This document shows, in pieces, positions 1-11,298 of a stretch of 64,000 nucleotides of DNA (position 1 is the stretch's first letter; each line of letters opens with the position of its first letter). The translations under genes were made by a program, and so were the position numbers. The notes beneath the pieces were generated by a model. That model saw only the letters and a list, made by a program, of their open reading frames with translations, had not been told where the DNA came from and searched no databases. Source of the DNA: Mercurialis annua (Eukaryota; Streptophyta; Magnoliopsida; Malpighiales; Euphorbiaceae); assembly GCF_937616625.2 (NCBI RefSeq), contig NC_065571.1, positions 13,394,501 to 13,458,500 on the forward strand. Reading direction: 5' to 3'.

Positions 1-3000
1 ACTATATCGCCCACCATAAATGTTTTCTGTTTCACCCGTTTGTTATAAGCCCTTTCGACCCTTCTTTTCTGAGCTTCAAGGTGATCCAACGCCATCAATC
101 GCTCTTCGTCAAGGTCTAAAGCGTCTATCACCATTTTATCAAAGTAGTCGTCCTTGGATAACTCGTTCTGGTATCTGCGGCGAGTAGACGTGACGGTCAA
201 CTCCATCGGCAACATTGCATCGTAACCATACACCAATCTGAAAGGCGAAGTCCCGGTGGCTGACTTCTGACTGGTTCTATTCGCCGAAATTGCTTCTGAT
301 AAGAGCACATGCCATTGTCTCGGTTTCTCTTCAATCATTTTTTGAACTATAAGCTTGATAGCTTTGTTCGTGGCTTCGGCCTGTCCGTTGGCTTGGGCGT
401 AGTATGGCGTTGAATGTACCATTTTTATCTTCATTTGAGAAGCCCACCAAACTATATCGCCTCCCGTAAACATTGTCCCTTGATCTGTGGTTATAGATTC
501 GGGCAACCCGTGTCGGTGGACGATGTACTCTTTGAAGAACTTGATTACTGCTTCTTGCGTCGGCGATTTCAAGGGCTTAGCTTCGACCCATTTGGTAAAA
601 TAGCAAGTGGCGATAATCACAAAAGTATGACCGTCTGACGAGGCAGGGTATATCTTCCCTATTAGGTCGACTGCCCATCCTCTGAATGGTCATGGCTTGA
701 TAATGGAGTGCAGGTCTTCGGCCGGGACGTGCTGTATCGGGCCGAATTTTTGACAGGCTTCACAACCTTTGGCATATCTTATGCAATCCTGTTCCATTTT
801 CGGCCAGTAAAAACCGTATTTATGGATCAGCCACCTCATTCTGGGACCCGCCCGGTGAGCGCCCGCTATTCCTTCGTGTACCTCGGCCATTGCAAGCATC
901 GCTTCTTTTGGACCGATACACCTGAAGAGTAGCCCTTCAAAGCCCTTCTTATATAGTTCGCCGGCTAACACAACGTAATTCAGGGCCAAAGTTCTCAACC
1001 TTCTATCCGTGGGATCTGGCTCTTCAAACCATTTCAGGAGCTCGACCCTCCAATCTTGGGTGACATCCAGTTGGTAAACCGAGAATTGTTTTTCGTCGAC
1101 CGTGATGCCCCCGGTATGGAGATTCGGCGTTTCCCTCTCTATAGCGTTGAACTGGTGGTTTACCTTGTACCCACTACCGTGCTGAGCTAGGTCGTTTGCA
1201 ACGCTGTTATCGGCCCTCTCTGTGTATTCTATCCTCGTATCTTGAAAGCCTTCGATCAAGTGTTTCGCCTTGTTGCAATATCTCACCAGTAGCTCGGACT
1301 CGTATTTGAATTCTCCTGTCACTTGTTTAATGACTAGCAAAGAATCCCCTTTTACGTCATCGCCTTTGCCCCCAGCTCGGCTAAAATCTCAAAACCGAAT
1401 ATTAGAGCCTCTTATTCTGCTTGATTGTTGGTACATTCGAACTGGAGTCTGAATGACAACTGGTAGGATGCCCCCAAGGGCGTGATGATGTGAACTCCGG
1501 CGCCTGCCCCCTGGCTCGTCCTGGACCCGTCGAACCACATCTCCCATATGGCGATGTCGCAGAACGTGACCGTTTCTTCCCTGAGGGTAATTCCAGGGTG
1601 ATCGGCCAAGAAATCTGCCAACACTTGTCCTTTCACTGCTCTTTGGGGAACATACACCAATGTGAATTCGGACATCGCAATCGCCCATTTCCCAATCCGA
1701 TTCCTTAAGTATGGTTTTGATAAAATGTACTTAATGATGTCGGACTGGGACAATACGTACACTACGACCGGCAACATATAGTATCGCAGCTTGCAACACG
1801 TGAAGTATAGGCATAGACACATTTTTTCTATGTCGGTATAGCGAATTTCTGTGTCCGTCAGTCCTCGGCTCAAATAGTAGACTGCCCTTTCCACCCCATC
1901 GTCCTCTTGGGCGAGCATACAACCTAGGGATTCGTGTGCAGCCGATAGATACAACAATAGTGGTTTGTTCGGCTTTGGGGGGGGGGGGTCATAACCGGAG
2001 GTCTCGCCAAGTAACCTTTTAAATCATCGAACACCCTCTGTTGCTCGTCCGTCCATATCCACTCATCGGTCTCTTTTCCTCGTAGCAAAACAATCCAGCT
2101 GCGAAGTCGGCCTGCTGTGTTCGCTATGAATCGCCTAAGGAAATTAATTTGACCGATGAGCCTCTAGAGCTGCTTCTTGGTTTTTGGTGGTTCAGCATTG
2201 ATGATCGCCTTGGCTTTGTTCTTATCTATCTCTACTCCCCGCTGGTGAACCAAGAAACCCAAGAAGTTTCCAGCCGAAACACCGAACGCGCATTTCAGAG
2301 GGTTCATCTTCAACCCATTACATCGTATACGTTCAAAACCTTTCCGAAGGTCGGCCAGATGGAATTCACTGGTATTTGATTTGATTACGACGTCGTCAAT
2401 GTAAACTTCAAGGCAGTCGAGGCCTTTGAACATTTTGTTCATCGCTCTCTGATATGTTGCCCCCGCGTTTTTCAAGCCGAAAGGCATCACGACCCATTCG
2501 TACGCTCCAATCGGCCCTGGGCATCGGAAGGCTGTTTTAGAGATGTCCTCTTTGCTGATTGGTACTTGGTTGTACCCAGAGTGTGCGTCGAGAAAACTGA
2601 GTATCGTGTGTCCCGCTGCCCTGTCTATTAGCATATCGGCCACCGGCATCGGGTATTCGTCCTTAGGTGTAGCCAGGTTGAGGTTTCGAAAATCCACGCA
2701 TACTCTTAGCTTTCCGTTTTTCTTCATCACTGGTACGATGTTAGAGAGCCATTCGGTGTACTCAGCTTCTCGAATAAACTTAGCATCTTCCAGCCGCTTA
2801 ATTTCGTCCTGAATTAGGGTATCCACTTCCCTGGACATTCGCCGGGGAGGTTGCCGAAATGGCCGAAACCCACTTTTCAATGGAAGTTTATGCTCGGCGA
2901 TATAAGGATCAAGGCCTGGCATCTCATCATACGACCAGGAAAAACAATCGCGAAACTCAATGAGTAAAGCGATCAGCTGTCCTCTGAATCCTTCGTCTAG

Positions 3001-3243
3001 TCCTGCGTTTACATATATGGGCTTAGGCGATTCAGCTGTTCCCAAATTTACTTCGAGAAGTTCGTTTTGTACTTGGGCGGGATCATCTTCTAGTTTCCCG
3101 GTTGCCAATTGTATATCCCCAACTCGCAGCGATCCTGTTGGGTCTTGATCTTGGTCCTCGTAGATGCATTCGGCCGATGTAATATCATACAGCGAGGCTA
3201 ACTGCCTAATCTTCTCCCTCAATTCCTTATGTCGTGCTATCAT
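1..3243 (-). pseudogene. pol: pol polyprotein (RT, RNase H, aRNH, integrase), disrupted (Tat copy 1)
   Basis: The first open stretch (3243-2164, 359 codons) holds reverse transcriptase with the VYIDDVVIKS catalytic motif. It ends at a TAG (2164-2166) where copy 2 has CAG. The frame is then disturbed by a run of 12 G (1977-1988) that replaces a shorter C/T tract in copy 2. The next stretch, 1957-1412, holds the gypsy RNase H tail and the start of the second RNase H (WFDGSRTSQGAGAG). It ends at a TAA inside the NNQAEY motif. The stretch 1340-690 holds the rest of that domain and the integrase zinc finger, ending at a TGA in place of a tryptophan codon. Integrase coding then runs to the window edge. 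Four or more lesions make it a pseudogene. Confidence 0.92.
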
Positions 3244-6200
3244 TGTGAACTTTTGAGGATGGTAGATCGGCCTTTTCCCCCAAGGGTCACTGATACTGGC
3301 CGATCTGAGTAAACAAGTAGGCGAGGAACGCTTGTTTCTCCATTTGAACTAAGGGATTGTATGTTGCGTACTTCCTCGTCATATAAACGTGCTTCGAGCA
3401 CGTTATGGTCTTCGCCGAAGGGGTTGGGATCGCCCTGCACGACTTCGGCCTCGCCGTCATCTCGCCATATGAAGAGCATCTGATGCATGGTCGACGGTAT
3501 ACACATGTTGGAGTGTATCCAATCTCGGCCGAGTAAGATGTTATAGTTGCTCCGGGCATTAACCACAAAAAATCCTTCTTCGGTTTCCACTCGCCCGACT
3601 TTGATTCGGAGGGTGATATACCCCTCGGCCGGCGTTTCGCCTCCTGCGAAATCAGTCATGTAAACATCAGTCGGGTCAAGCTGATCCCGCGATATGCCTA
3701 GTTTCTTAAGCATTTCCGCCGGTAGTATGTTAACGCCAGCCCCGTTATCGATAAGGACCATGTTGATTGACACCCCGTTCAAATCGGCCTTGATGTAAAG
3801 TGACCGGATGTGCCTTGTCATCCTCGTTGGGGATTTACTAAGTGATACCACTGCCGTGTTGTCGGCGCTGTCTCCTTCCGGAATGATCACATCGCCTTCT
3901 AACGTTGCCTTTTGTCCAGGCTTGCTTCTGTAAGAATCAGGGAGTGTGACCACCTTTACTCCGTATTCGTCCCTTACCACCGGGACCCAAGCTTTTAGCA
4001 CTCCCTTCTTATGCGAAACAATGACCTCGCGGTGTTTAGGCAATCTCGCCTTCAACTGGCCATCCTGGTGCGACACGAGTACGTCTTTGTAAGACGGTTT
4101 GTCGTTGGAATCTATTTCGCCCTTGTGAATCGTTGTCGTATAGGACGTGTCGGCCGGATTAGCTTCTCGTTTCTCATGCTTTGGCACCCATATCTTCATG
4201 ACTTTTGAGTTTCGTCGTTCGGGCGACTTGGTGTTCATATCGGTCTGGTTCCTGACTCCCAACCTCTCGACTATAGGTCTGCTCTCCCGCTCTTCTCGAG
4301 GAGCCAATTTCGCATCATGATTCGCTCTTGACTCTTGCCTCAGCCTTTGCATTCGCCTCTTCTGAGTTTTCGTCATACGAGGGGTCTCCTCCGCTGGCCG
4401 AAAAATGTTTTTTAATACGGTGGTGCTAGACCCCCGCTGTGGCTCATGTTTCTGCCACTGCTTCGTAGGCGAATTAGGTTTAAAGGTCTTGGGATGCTCC
4501 CTCATGTTCTCGCCTCCCTTGACCTTGAAACACGTACTGCATGATGGGCAAGTCATATCTGCAGTGGGCGAACTGTGGCACTTCCTCTTCTGCTGCTGAG
4601 GTCGTCCCTTCTCGCCTCGCCATTTGAGCCATCGGTCTCCACTCTGGGCTTGGGCCTTCTAGGATTCCACTTGCTCCGTATTTGCCCTTGTTCCAGGAAA
4701 CTATCAAAGTGAGGCCGAACAGTATTGATAGAAACGTACTTTACCTCGGCCTCTTTCTTCGTCGGAAACAGAAGTTTCCCCTCGTTGATTGCCTTCTGGA
4801 TCACGTTTCTGAAATTTACATAATTGTTCGTGCTGTGCCTCCAGGAATTGTGGTACTTGCAATAATCCTTGCCGACCAGCTCCTCTTACGGCGGAATTAC
4901 ATGACCCTCGCTTAAGGCGATCTGTCCATCCTTTAACAAGGCATCGAATATGTCGTCGGCTTTGGTTAGGTCGAACGAATACTCCTTTTGTACCACCGGA
5001 GTCTTATTTTTCTTAACAAAACCAGGCTTTCGCAAGGCCGAACATTCCAGGGGCTTCGTTCCCAAAAATTCGGCCATGTTGACTTCATCTTCGGAACCAC
5101 TATCCTCGCTGTCAGACACCACGGCCACGTCCAGCTGGTCTTTGTAATAGGTCCCCTTAGATGCGCCTCTCCTCTGTTCCTTCTCTTGGAGGAGTCTTTC
5201 GTAGCTCGTCACCCTGTTCGTTAGCTCGAACAAGTCAGGAAACCTATCCCTCATGGCGAAACTCATACCTCTTACCACCATCGGTACGCAATCGGCCTCG
5301 GACATTTTGGTGGAGCACCTAGTCCTGAGGTTCCTGAATCGGCCGATATACTTTTCTGCCGATTCGCTTGGTAGCTGCGAGATTCGGGCGAGGTCGGCCA
5401 GAGTGACATCAGGTGGTGCCCTGTAAAATTCCTCATGGAAGAGGATTTCGAGGTCCTTCCACGTGTCCACCGAATTAGGCGACAGTCTAGAATACCATGT
5501 AAACACTATTTTTGTCAAAGAGCTGGCGAAAAGCCGGAGCTTCCAGAAATCGTGAGCAGCTGCTTCGCCACATTGGGCCGAGAACCGGGCGACATGTTCA
5601 ACCGTCGATTGCCCCTTCTCCTTGCTTGAAAATAGACCGAACTCCGGTACTTTGTAACCCCTTGGGAAAGGGTATAACTTGTCGATCCAGTCTGGATATA
5701 GCTTCATGTACGATGGGCGAGGCATAGGTCTCAAGTCCACCCCGAGTCTTCTTAGCATGTCCACGAGTTGCCCTTGATTGTATATATTCGGATCGCCCCC
5801 CTCTGAGCATGATCGTTCACCCACGTTAGGCTCCTGGGTGTTGGCTCCAGTAGCTGCCCCTTGTGGTCTGGTTTCGCCTTGAGGGTTTGACGAGCTTGCC
5901 CCCGGGTGATCGGCCCTTCCTGCAAATTCGGCCTCGTTCCTCGTCAAGAGTTTGACCGAACCATATGTATATCCCATCTTGTTGGGTTGCTGCGTGGTTT
6001 CGGCCGAACGACCTTGATGACCAAAACGGTTTGGTGTTTGGTTCTGTTCGGCCCGCCTGTAACTCTTATCAGCAGTTGATTGCCCGGAAAACAATCGCCC
6101 TAGGTTCTCCATCGCCTTGTTGAGGCCGTCCAAGTTTCCTTGGATCTGTCTTTGGACCGACGTTTGGTCGGCCATGATGTTCCTCATTACTTCGGACATT

Positions 6201-6541
6201 TGATGCATAGCACCATCGAACATCTGCTTGTTCTCCTGTGCTATCTCGCCCCTCATGGCCGAGAAATCGGCCTGTGATAAAGATGGGCGAGAAGCAGGAA
6301 GCTGACGTGAGTAGTCCATCGTATCATCGGTCGCGTCGTCATTCTTGTCCTTAGGCAGGTTCCCCTCGGTATTCGTTGTATTCGGCACCTTGTTTGATTG
6401 GTTCACCTGTTTGTCCTTGGCCATGGTTTCAGATCTATCCGAATCAGATTCGTCTACTATGTCACCTTCCTTCAGCTGTTGTCGACGTATAGACCGAGCG
6501 TGCCTGGAATCGTCCTTAAAGTCCGTTTTTGTGCTAACCAT
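3240..6541 (-). pseudogene. gag-pro: gag-protease polyprotein, disrupted (Tat copy 1)
   Basis: This is the gag and retropepsin polyprotein of copy 1. The start at 6541 lies just after the primer-binding site, as in copy 2. The first open stretch (551 codons, 6541-4886) carries the Retrotrans_gag core with its W-Y-S-R-L segment. It stops at a TAA (4886-4888) where copy 2 has a serine codon. The same frame continues to about 4,630, where single-base changes shift it. A third open stretch, 4556-3240 (438 codons), holds a CPSCSTC cysteine motif and the protease motif LIDNGAGVNILP. Against copy 2 it also lacks a few residues near the end of the gag core. The end overlaps the pol start by ATGA, as in copy 2. 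No single full-length product is possible. Confidence 0.9.
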
Positions 6542-6548
6542 AAACTGA

Positions 6549-6566
6549 TCCCCAGTGGAGTCGCCA
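6549..6566 (-). other. Primer-binding site of Tat copy 1
   Basis: On the minus strand the sequence TGGCGACTCCACTGGGGA follows the LTR end by five bases. It starts with TGG, the complement of a tRNA 3' CCA end. The same site stands at 45377-45395 in copy 2. The exact tRNA was not determined. Confidence 0.8.
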
Positions 6567-6571
6567 AAAGA

Positions 6572-7668
6572 TGTTCGCCTGGAAATATTCCGGACTCGAA
6601 TTTTTGAATTTATAATCGGGATCGGTTTGAGGTTCGATACTTTAACGAACTTATCTAGATATTCACATGGCTTGTTTGGTTAAAAACACTTAATCACGTG
6701 ATCTAAAAGTAATAATCTGGGAGCTATGAACTCAGGTAGGGGTGTCAAAATGGGTTGGCGGGCCGTGTTCGTGTCATGTCGACCCACTCTGTTGACACGA
6801 TTAGGGTCAACACGAACACGACCCATTTAACTAATCGTGTCAAAATTTCCAACCCTAACACGACACGAATTTTAAACGAGTGACACGACACGATACGATT
6901 AACACGTTAAGATAAATGGGTAACACGATTAACACAATTTACACGGCTAACACGACATGACTAACACGACCCACTTAACATTTAAGAATTTTTTAAAACA
7001 TATAAATATAATTTTAACCTCATAATTATCAATTAATTTTCAAATTGTAAAATTTTAATATAATTAATTTATTTTTATATTAATATAATTAATTTAGTAA
7101 TTTTATTATATATTTTTTTTATAATTATAACTATTTTATTTTTATATTATTATAAATAATATAATTTATAAACGGGTTAGGTGGGTTAGATGGGTTCACG
7201 AGTCAACCCGTGACACGACCCATTTATTTCGTGTCATAAACGGGTTGACACGTTTTCGACACGAACCCGCTAACCCTCAACCCGGATTCGCCAAACTTAC
7301 GGGTTAGACGAATCGTGTTATCGTGTCATGACCCATTTTGACATCCCTAAACTCAGGCGAGATTAATACCGAAAACTACTGCTAAATTAAAACAATCCGG
7401 AGATTGCGAGATAAAAAGCACTAGACTTGGTTTTTTATTGATTGATTTGTTGATATTAAAATAATGAAGTTCTGAGCTATTTATAGCTCCTTAAAATCAA
7501 GAGTCCTAATTCAACTAAGACTAAAATTCTAATAGAAAATCATTTCTAATGAGTTACAAATTCCTATAAAGTAGAAAAAGCAATAATAAAAAGACTTTTC
7601 GTTGGGCCTGAATCCCTAATAAGCCCACATGAAACTTTACCCAGTAATTTCCTGGGCCGGTGTAAACA
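6572..7668 (-). repeat. 5' LTR of Tat copy 1, split by a hAT-like insertion
   Basis: The outer parts, 6572-6736 and 7358-7668, align with the 479-bp LTR of copy 2. They keep the LTR ends (TGTTTACACC and CCAGGCGAACA on the minus strand) and the TATA segment GAGCTATAAATAGCTC. The LTR is interrupted at 6737-7349 by a transposon. Point differences and small indels from copy 2 are more numerous than those between copy 2's own LTRs, so this insertion is older. Confidence 0.9.
6737..7349. mobile_element. Non-autonomous hAT-type element with 8-bp TSD
   Basis: The 613-bp insert has terminal inverted repeats TAGGGGTGTCAAAATGGGT and, at the other end, TAGGGATGTCAAAATGGGT. It is flanked by a perfect 8-bp duplication AACTCAGG (6729-6736 and 7350-7357). 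Both ends are packed with short subterminal repeats of the ACACGA/TCGTGT type, and the middle is AT-rich without a reading frame. An 8-bp duplication plus subterminal repeats is the hallmark of plant hAT elements. It must be moved by a transposase encoded elsewhere. Confidence 0.9.
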
Positions 7669-7710
7669 GTATTTAATAAAAATATAATAAAAAATATAAA
7701 ATTAAATTTT

Positions 7711-8281
7711 GGCTTAATTACTTAAAAAACCCTCAACTTTAATTTTGTTTTCGTTTATACCCTGACCTAGGAAAATTATCACAAATACTCATGACCTTGT
7801 CTTTATGTTTCACCTCTACCCCAAATTTCAAAAAAAAAAATGATTTATTGAAAATAACTAAATTTAAGGGTTATTTTATACCTTTTTCTAATAAAAAAAT
7901 TATAAACAAATACTTCATCTATAAAAACGCTCAAATAAGTCCTAAAATTAATTAATTTTTTAATTTAAATAAAATAAAATAAATAAAATATTTTTTATTA
8001 ATTACAACCTACATTTATACTCCAATTTAAAAAACCGCTAATATTATTATTTTAAAAAAAATCGATTTTTGTATAATTAATAACATTGACGTGTAATTAG
8101 AATATATACTAAAGATGAAGGACTATTTAAACTTTTTTCAAATGAAAAGAGGTAAATTTAATATCTCAAGGGTTGAGTTGAAACATAAAGACAAAGTCAT
8201 GAGTATATGTGACAATTTTCCTAGATCAGGGTATAAACGAAAAAGAAGTTAAAGGTGAGGGTTTTTTTAAGTAATTAAGCC
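7711..8281. mobile_element. Mutator-type MITE with long inverted repeats, 9-bp TSD
   Basis: Ends are GGCTTAATTACTTAAAAAA and its inverted counterpart. The arms of roughly 110 bp include the inverted phrases ATGTTTCACCTCTACCCC and GTTGAAACATAAAGACAAAG. The element is flanked by a perfect 9-bp duplication TTAAATTTT (7702-7710 and 8282-8290). No coding sequence. The 9-bp duplication and long arms point to MULE transposase mobilisation. The same family recurs at 12752-13136 and, truncated, at 40869. Confidence 0.88.
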
Positions 8282-8525
8282 TTAAATTTTCATATATTAA
8301 TAAGAATATTAATAATATTTTTTAAATTGTGCGATAATAGAAAACGAACAATTATTTTAAAATCGAAATAATATTTGAACTTTAGTTATATGCTTTCTTT
8401 GCAATTCTAACAAGTTAAGTGCTCCTGGCAATATAATTAAGTAAGAAGCATTACTACTGCATGCATTACCAAATTTTTATTTTATAGCAAATAAATAACA
8501 ACAAGACTTTTGTATCTCTGGAATA

Positions 8526-8891
8526 GGGGTAATTGATTCTAGGGGTTACTGTATTTTTCAAGAATTGCAAAATGGTGACCGAACTTCAAAAAGTAACAAA
8601 TTGATTACTAAACTTTTAAATATGTGATTTTGGAAGGTTTTTTAGTGTTTTACGGTCAAATTATACAAACGTAGTAATCAAATTTTGATTATTTATAACA
8701 AATAATATCTTATATTTCATATATACACACAATCAACAAAAAATCGACTTGAAATAATTTTCTTCGGTAACCAAAAATCCTTCTATCTTAACATAACCAA
8801 ATAGTATAGTAACTAAAATGTTACGTTTTGAAGTTCGGTCACCATTTTGCAACTTTTTAAAAGTACAGTGACCTCCAAAATCAATTACCCC
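8526..8891. mobile_element. Inverted-repeat MITE (GGGGTAATTGATT ends)
   Basis: Both ends read GGGGTAATTGATT inward, and the arms continue through the inverted phrases AATGGTGACCGAACTTC and GAAGTTCGGTCACCATT. TGGAATA occurs directly on both sides (8519-8525 and 8892-8898), a 7-bp duplication, or 8 bp (CTGGAATA) if one terminal C is shared. No open frame of note. hAT-like is the best guess from duplication length. Confidence 0.8.
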
Positions 8892-8898
8892 TGGAATA

Positions 8899-9306
8899 GA
8901 TATCTCAACTTTCAGCTATATTTTGTCATAAAATATTGTGAAGAAGAAAATAGTCTTGCTATTGCCTTTTTGACTTGCATGGTTGCTCACCAATTTGTTT
9001 TACTTGTATTGTTCAGGTAATTATTCTGAGAGTCACTGTATTTTTTTTAAAGTTTCAAAATGGTCACCAAACTAATTTTCATTTTAAAATGGTCACCAAG
9101 TTTATCGTTTATGAACTTTCGGCAGTTCCTATAATGAATCCCGGCGATTTTATCCTACGAGGTTCGCCGGACGCTGAGTCACACCCACCTTTTTTTTCCT
9201 TGTCATCATTTTCTTTCCTAATTTTTTCAACATTTTCTAATAAATACATAAAATTAAAAAAATATCTAATAAATACTAATAATTCAAAAAAAATCAGAAA
9301 AAATTA
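8899..9306. other. AT-rich spacer with a fragment related to the 8526 MITE
   Basis: Around 9015-9100 the phrases GTCACTGTATTTTTTTTAA and CAAAATGGTCACCAAAC resemble the arms of the preceding MITE, suggesting a degenerate relative. The open frame across 8975-9325 is low-complexity and not credible as a gene. Confidence 0.5.
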
Positions 9307-9597
9307 CTCTCTCTGTCCCATTTAAGAAGGGACATATCCCATTTTTATTTGTCCCACTTAAGAAGGTCTTTTTTTAAATTCAAACTTAAAAAGGTCATAT
9401 CGTGTTTTTTGTGCCAATTTATATGAATTTTCTTTTTTTACCCCCTTTTCTCTTTCCATAATTAATGACTACTAATCTATACACAAAATATAACACTATC
9501 ATAAATAGAATAAAATAAAAAAAACACTATAGTAATTATTGCTTTCTTAATATATGTGAAAAAGTTATTTGTCCCTTTTTAAACGAGATGGAGGGAG
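9307..9597. mobile_element. Stowaway-like MITE (TA target site)
   Basis: The 291-bp element begins CTCTCTCTGTCCCATTTAAG and ends with the inverse of CTCCCTCCATCTCGTTTAAA. It is flanked by TA on each side (9305-9306 and 9598-9599). CTCCCTCCGT-type ends with a TA duplication are typical of Stowaway (Tc1/mariner-derived) MITEs. No coding potential. Confidence 0.8.
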
Positions 9598-9618
9598 TAT
9601 ATTTTTTAATTAATCAAA

Positions 9619-9747
9619 TCCGGACGAAGTGTTCTTCTTCTGGGTTTGAATCAAGAGGAAGAACATTTGTTTGGCTTCAAACCGGACGAAGTGTTTTTCG
9701 TTTGGGTTCAACCAAAACGAAGAACATTTTGTTTGGGTTCAATCCCA
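9619..9747. repeat. Two-copy tandem repeat, ~64-bp unit
   Basis: Two adjacent units each start CCGGACGAAGTGTT and contain GAAGAACATTTTGTTTGG or a near match. They differ by several substitutions. No function apparent. Confidence 0.65.
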
Positions 9748-10818
9748 TACACGGTGTTGACGTGACAGTTATTCATTGGTGCAATTTGCTGAGGTGTAAG
9801 TCATTTTTAACCAATCAATGACTCACACGTTAGCACCGTGTATGAATTTGGAAAAAAATGAATGTTGGTGTATTATTATGAAAAGTTTTAAAAACGTGAT
9901 TAAAATGAGAAAATGTGTAATGTTGGTGAATTTTTATGACTAAATCCAATTAAAAATTTAATGGAATTTTTTTATATTGAGATAATGAAAAAATAAACTA
10001 CGTTGTATAGTTTTTTTTTTAAAAAAAGTTTTGGATTAAGTGAATCAGATTTTTATTCTTATTTTCCTTCTATACTAAGATATGTGTTTCCTTGTAAACA
10101 AAATGTCTCATTCTTTAATAGGTAAGGAAATCGTTTTTGATGTTTAGAAAAGGAAATCCTATTCAAGGATTATTTTCCAATTAAAATTGTATCCGGACAC
10201 AAATTTATATTTAGTTATATGTTCATGCTTTAAATCATTTCATATAAGGACAACATGAAAAAGTAATTAATGTATTGCAGATTGTGTTACCATATCAGCT
10301 ACTCTGTTTAATTATGTAGTTGAGAGCCGTTCATGATATCTAATAAAACTATAAAAAAAAAAAAAACTACTTCTTTTTATATTTACCATTAAGAATTATA
10401 GTGTGAAAACTTAAATTCTAAACTTTCATAAAGTCCCATAAAGTAAAATACCAATAGGAACACAATCTGCAATACATTAATTACTTATAATTATTGATTT
10501 AATTTTTTTATAAATAATATGTATATTAAAAAGCACAAGTATCAAAAGATTTTTTCAAATTTTTTGTATAAAAAGCAGTACACATAAGGTGACACACTAA
10601 AAATTACGACTAAGAGAAAAGCTTCGACAATTAGGATTCTCAAAAAACCAAATCCGAATAAAAAAAATCACTAAGAGATATCATGTGAGAAAAATCCCTA
10701 TTATTGATTTTATTTTAACCATATAATTCTAAAAGATTATAATAATAATAGCATATCATGTGAGATACCAATACAAATACAAAAATGATATTGTTCTAAA
10801 CTGTCACCAGTATTAGCC
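9748..10818. other. Non-coding spacer with a 28-bp perfect inverted repeat
   Basis: No gene seen. Positions 10261-10288 and 10459-10486 are perfect inverted copies of a 28-bp arm (start AAGTAATTAATGTATTGCAG) around a ~170-bp AT-rich centre, a likely MITE remnant without a recognisable target duplication. The rest leads up to the ATL gene at 10819. Confidence 0.6.
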
Positions 10819-11298
10819 ATGATTATTCTAATATGCATGGCACTCATTTGCATTATTCTTGCATCGATTGTTGCCCTAACCATTAGAATAGCTTACAATT
10901 GCATTTCTTGGGTTATTTTTGGGACCCATAATCTTGATCTTGAACAAGGTTATTTAAGAACATCAAATCAGCAAAGATGGCAACTCAATTTATGGTCAGA
11001 TGAAAATGAAAATTTTGACAGTCTCCATCACTGGACTGTGGAGGAAAGCAGAAGAAAAGCAAATTGGCGACGACAACGACATTCTATTGAAGATTTGATG
11101 CCGAAAGTAAGATACGACGACGATGAAATGGAAATTTATAAGTCTAATGGTTGTGTTGTTTGCTTGAATGATTATATGGAGAATGAATCATGTAGAATTC
11201 TTCCTTTTTGTAAACATATGTTTCATTCACATTGTATTGATCACTGGTTTAACTGTAATCTAACTTGTCCGACTTGTCGTCAGTGTATTTTCGTTTGA
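10819..11298 (+). CDS. ATL-type RING-H2 finger E3 ubiquitin ligase (159 aa)
   Basis: Predicted membrane-anchored E3 ubiquitin ligase. Residues 1-35 form a hydrophobic anchor starting MIILICMALICIILASIVAL. A basic stretch (about 78-88) follows, then a C-terminal RING-H2 finger. Ligands are C112, C115, C131, H133, H136, C139, C150 and C153, with spacing C-x2-C-x15-C-x-H-x2-H-x2-C-x10-C-x2-C and the ATL tryptophan W143 after the sixth ligand. The family's GLD motif region is degenerate here (IEDLMPKVRY). The gene is intronless, as most ATL genes are. It is shorter than most ATLs and has almost no tail beyond the RING. Two paralogues lie at 35,622 and 43,318 on the same strand. ATL proteins pass ubiquitin from an E2 to substrates; the substrate here is unknown. 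Confidence 0.9.
   Translation: MIILICMALICIILASIVALTIRIAYNCISWVIFGTHNLDLEQGYLRTSNQQRWQLNLWSDENENFDSLHHWTVEESRRKANWRRQRHSIEDLMPKVRYDDDEMEIYKSNGCVVCLNDYMENESCRILPFCKHMFHSHCIDHWFNCNLTCPTCRQCIFV

Larger units (their letters stand above)
1..7668 (-). mobile_element. Ty3/gypsy Tat-lineage LTR retrotransposon, copy 1 (decayed, truncated by window edge)
   Basis: Read on the minus strand the order is LTR (6572-7668), primer-binding site, gag-protease, reverse transcriptase, RNase H, second RNase H and integrase. The integrase, 3' region and second LTR lie beyond base 1. Translated segments match copy 2 (44,893-56,908) almost residue for residue, so the two are one family. This copy is dead: premature stops lie in gag, RT, the second RNase H and integrase, with frameshifts at a gag site near 4,630 and at a run of 12 G at 1977-1988. 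A 613-bp hAT-like element sits in its LTR. The outer LTR end is at 7668; the TSD partner is outside the window. Confidence 0.93.
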
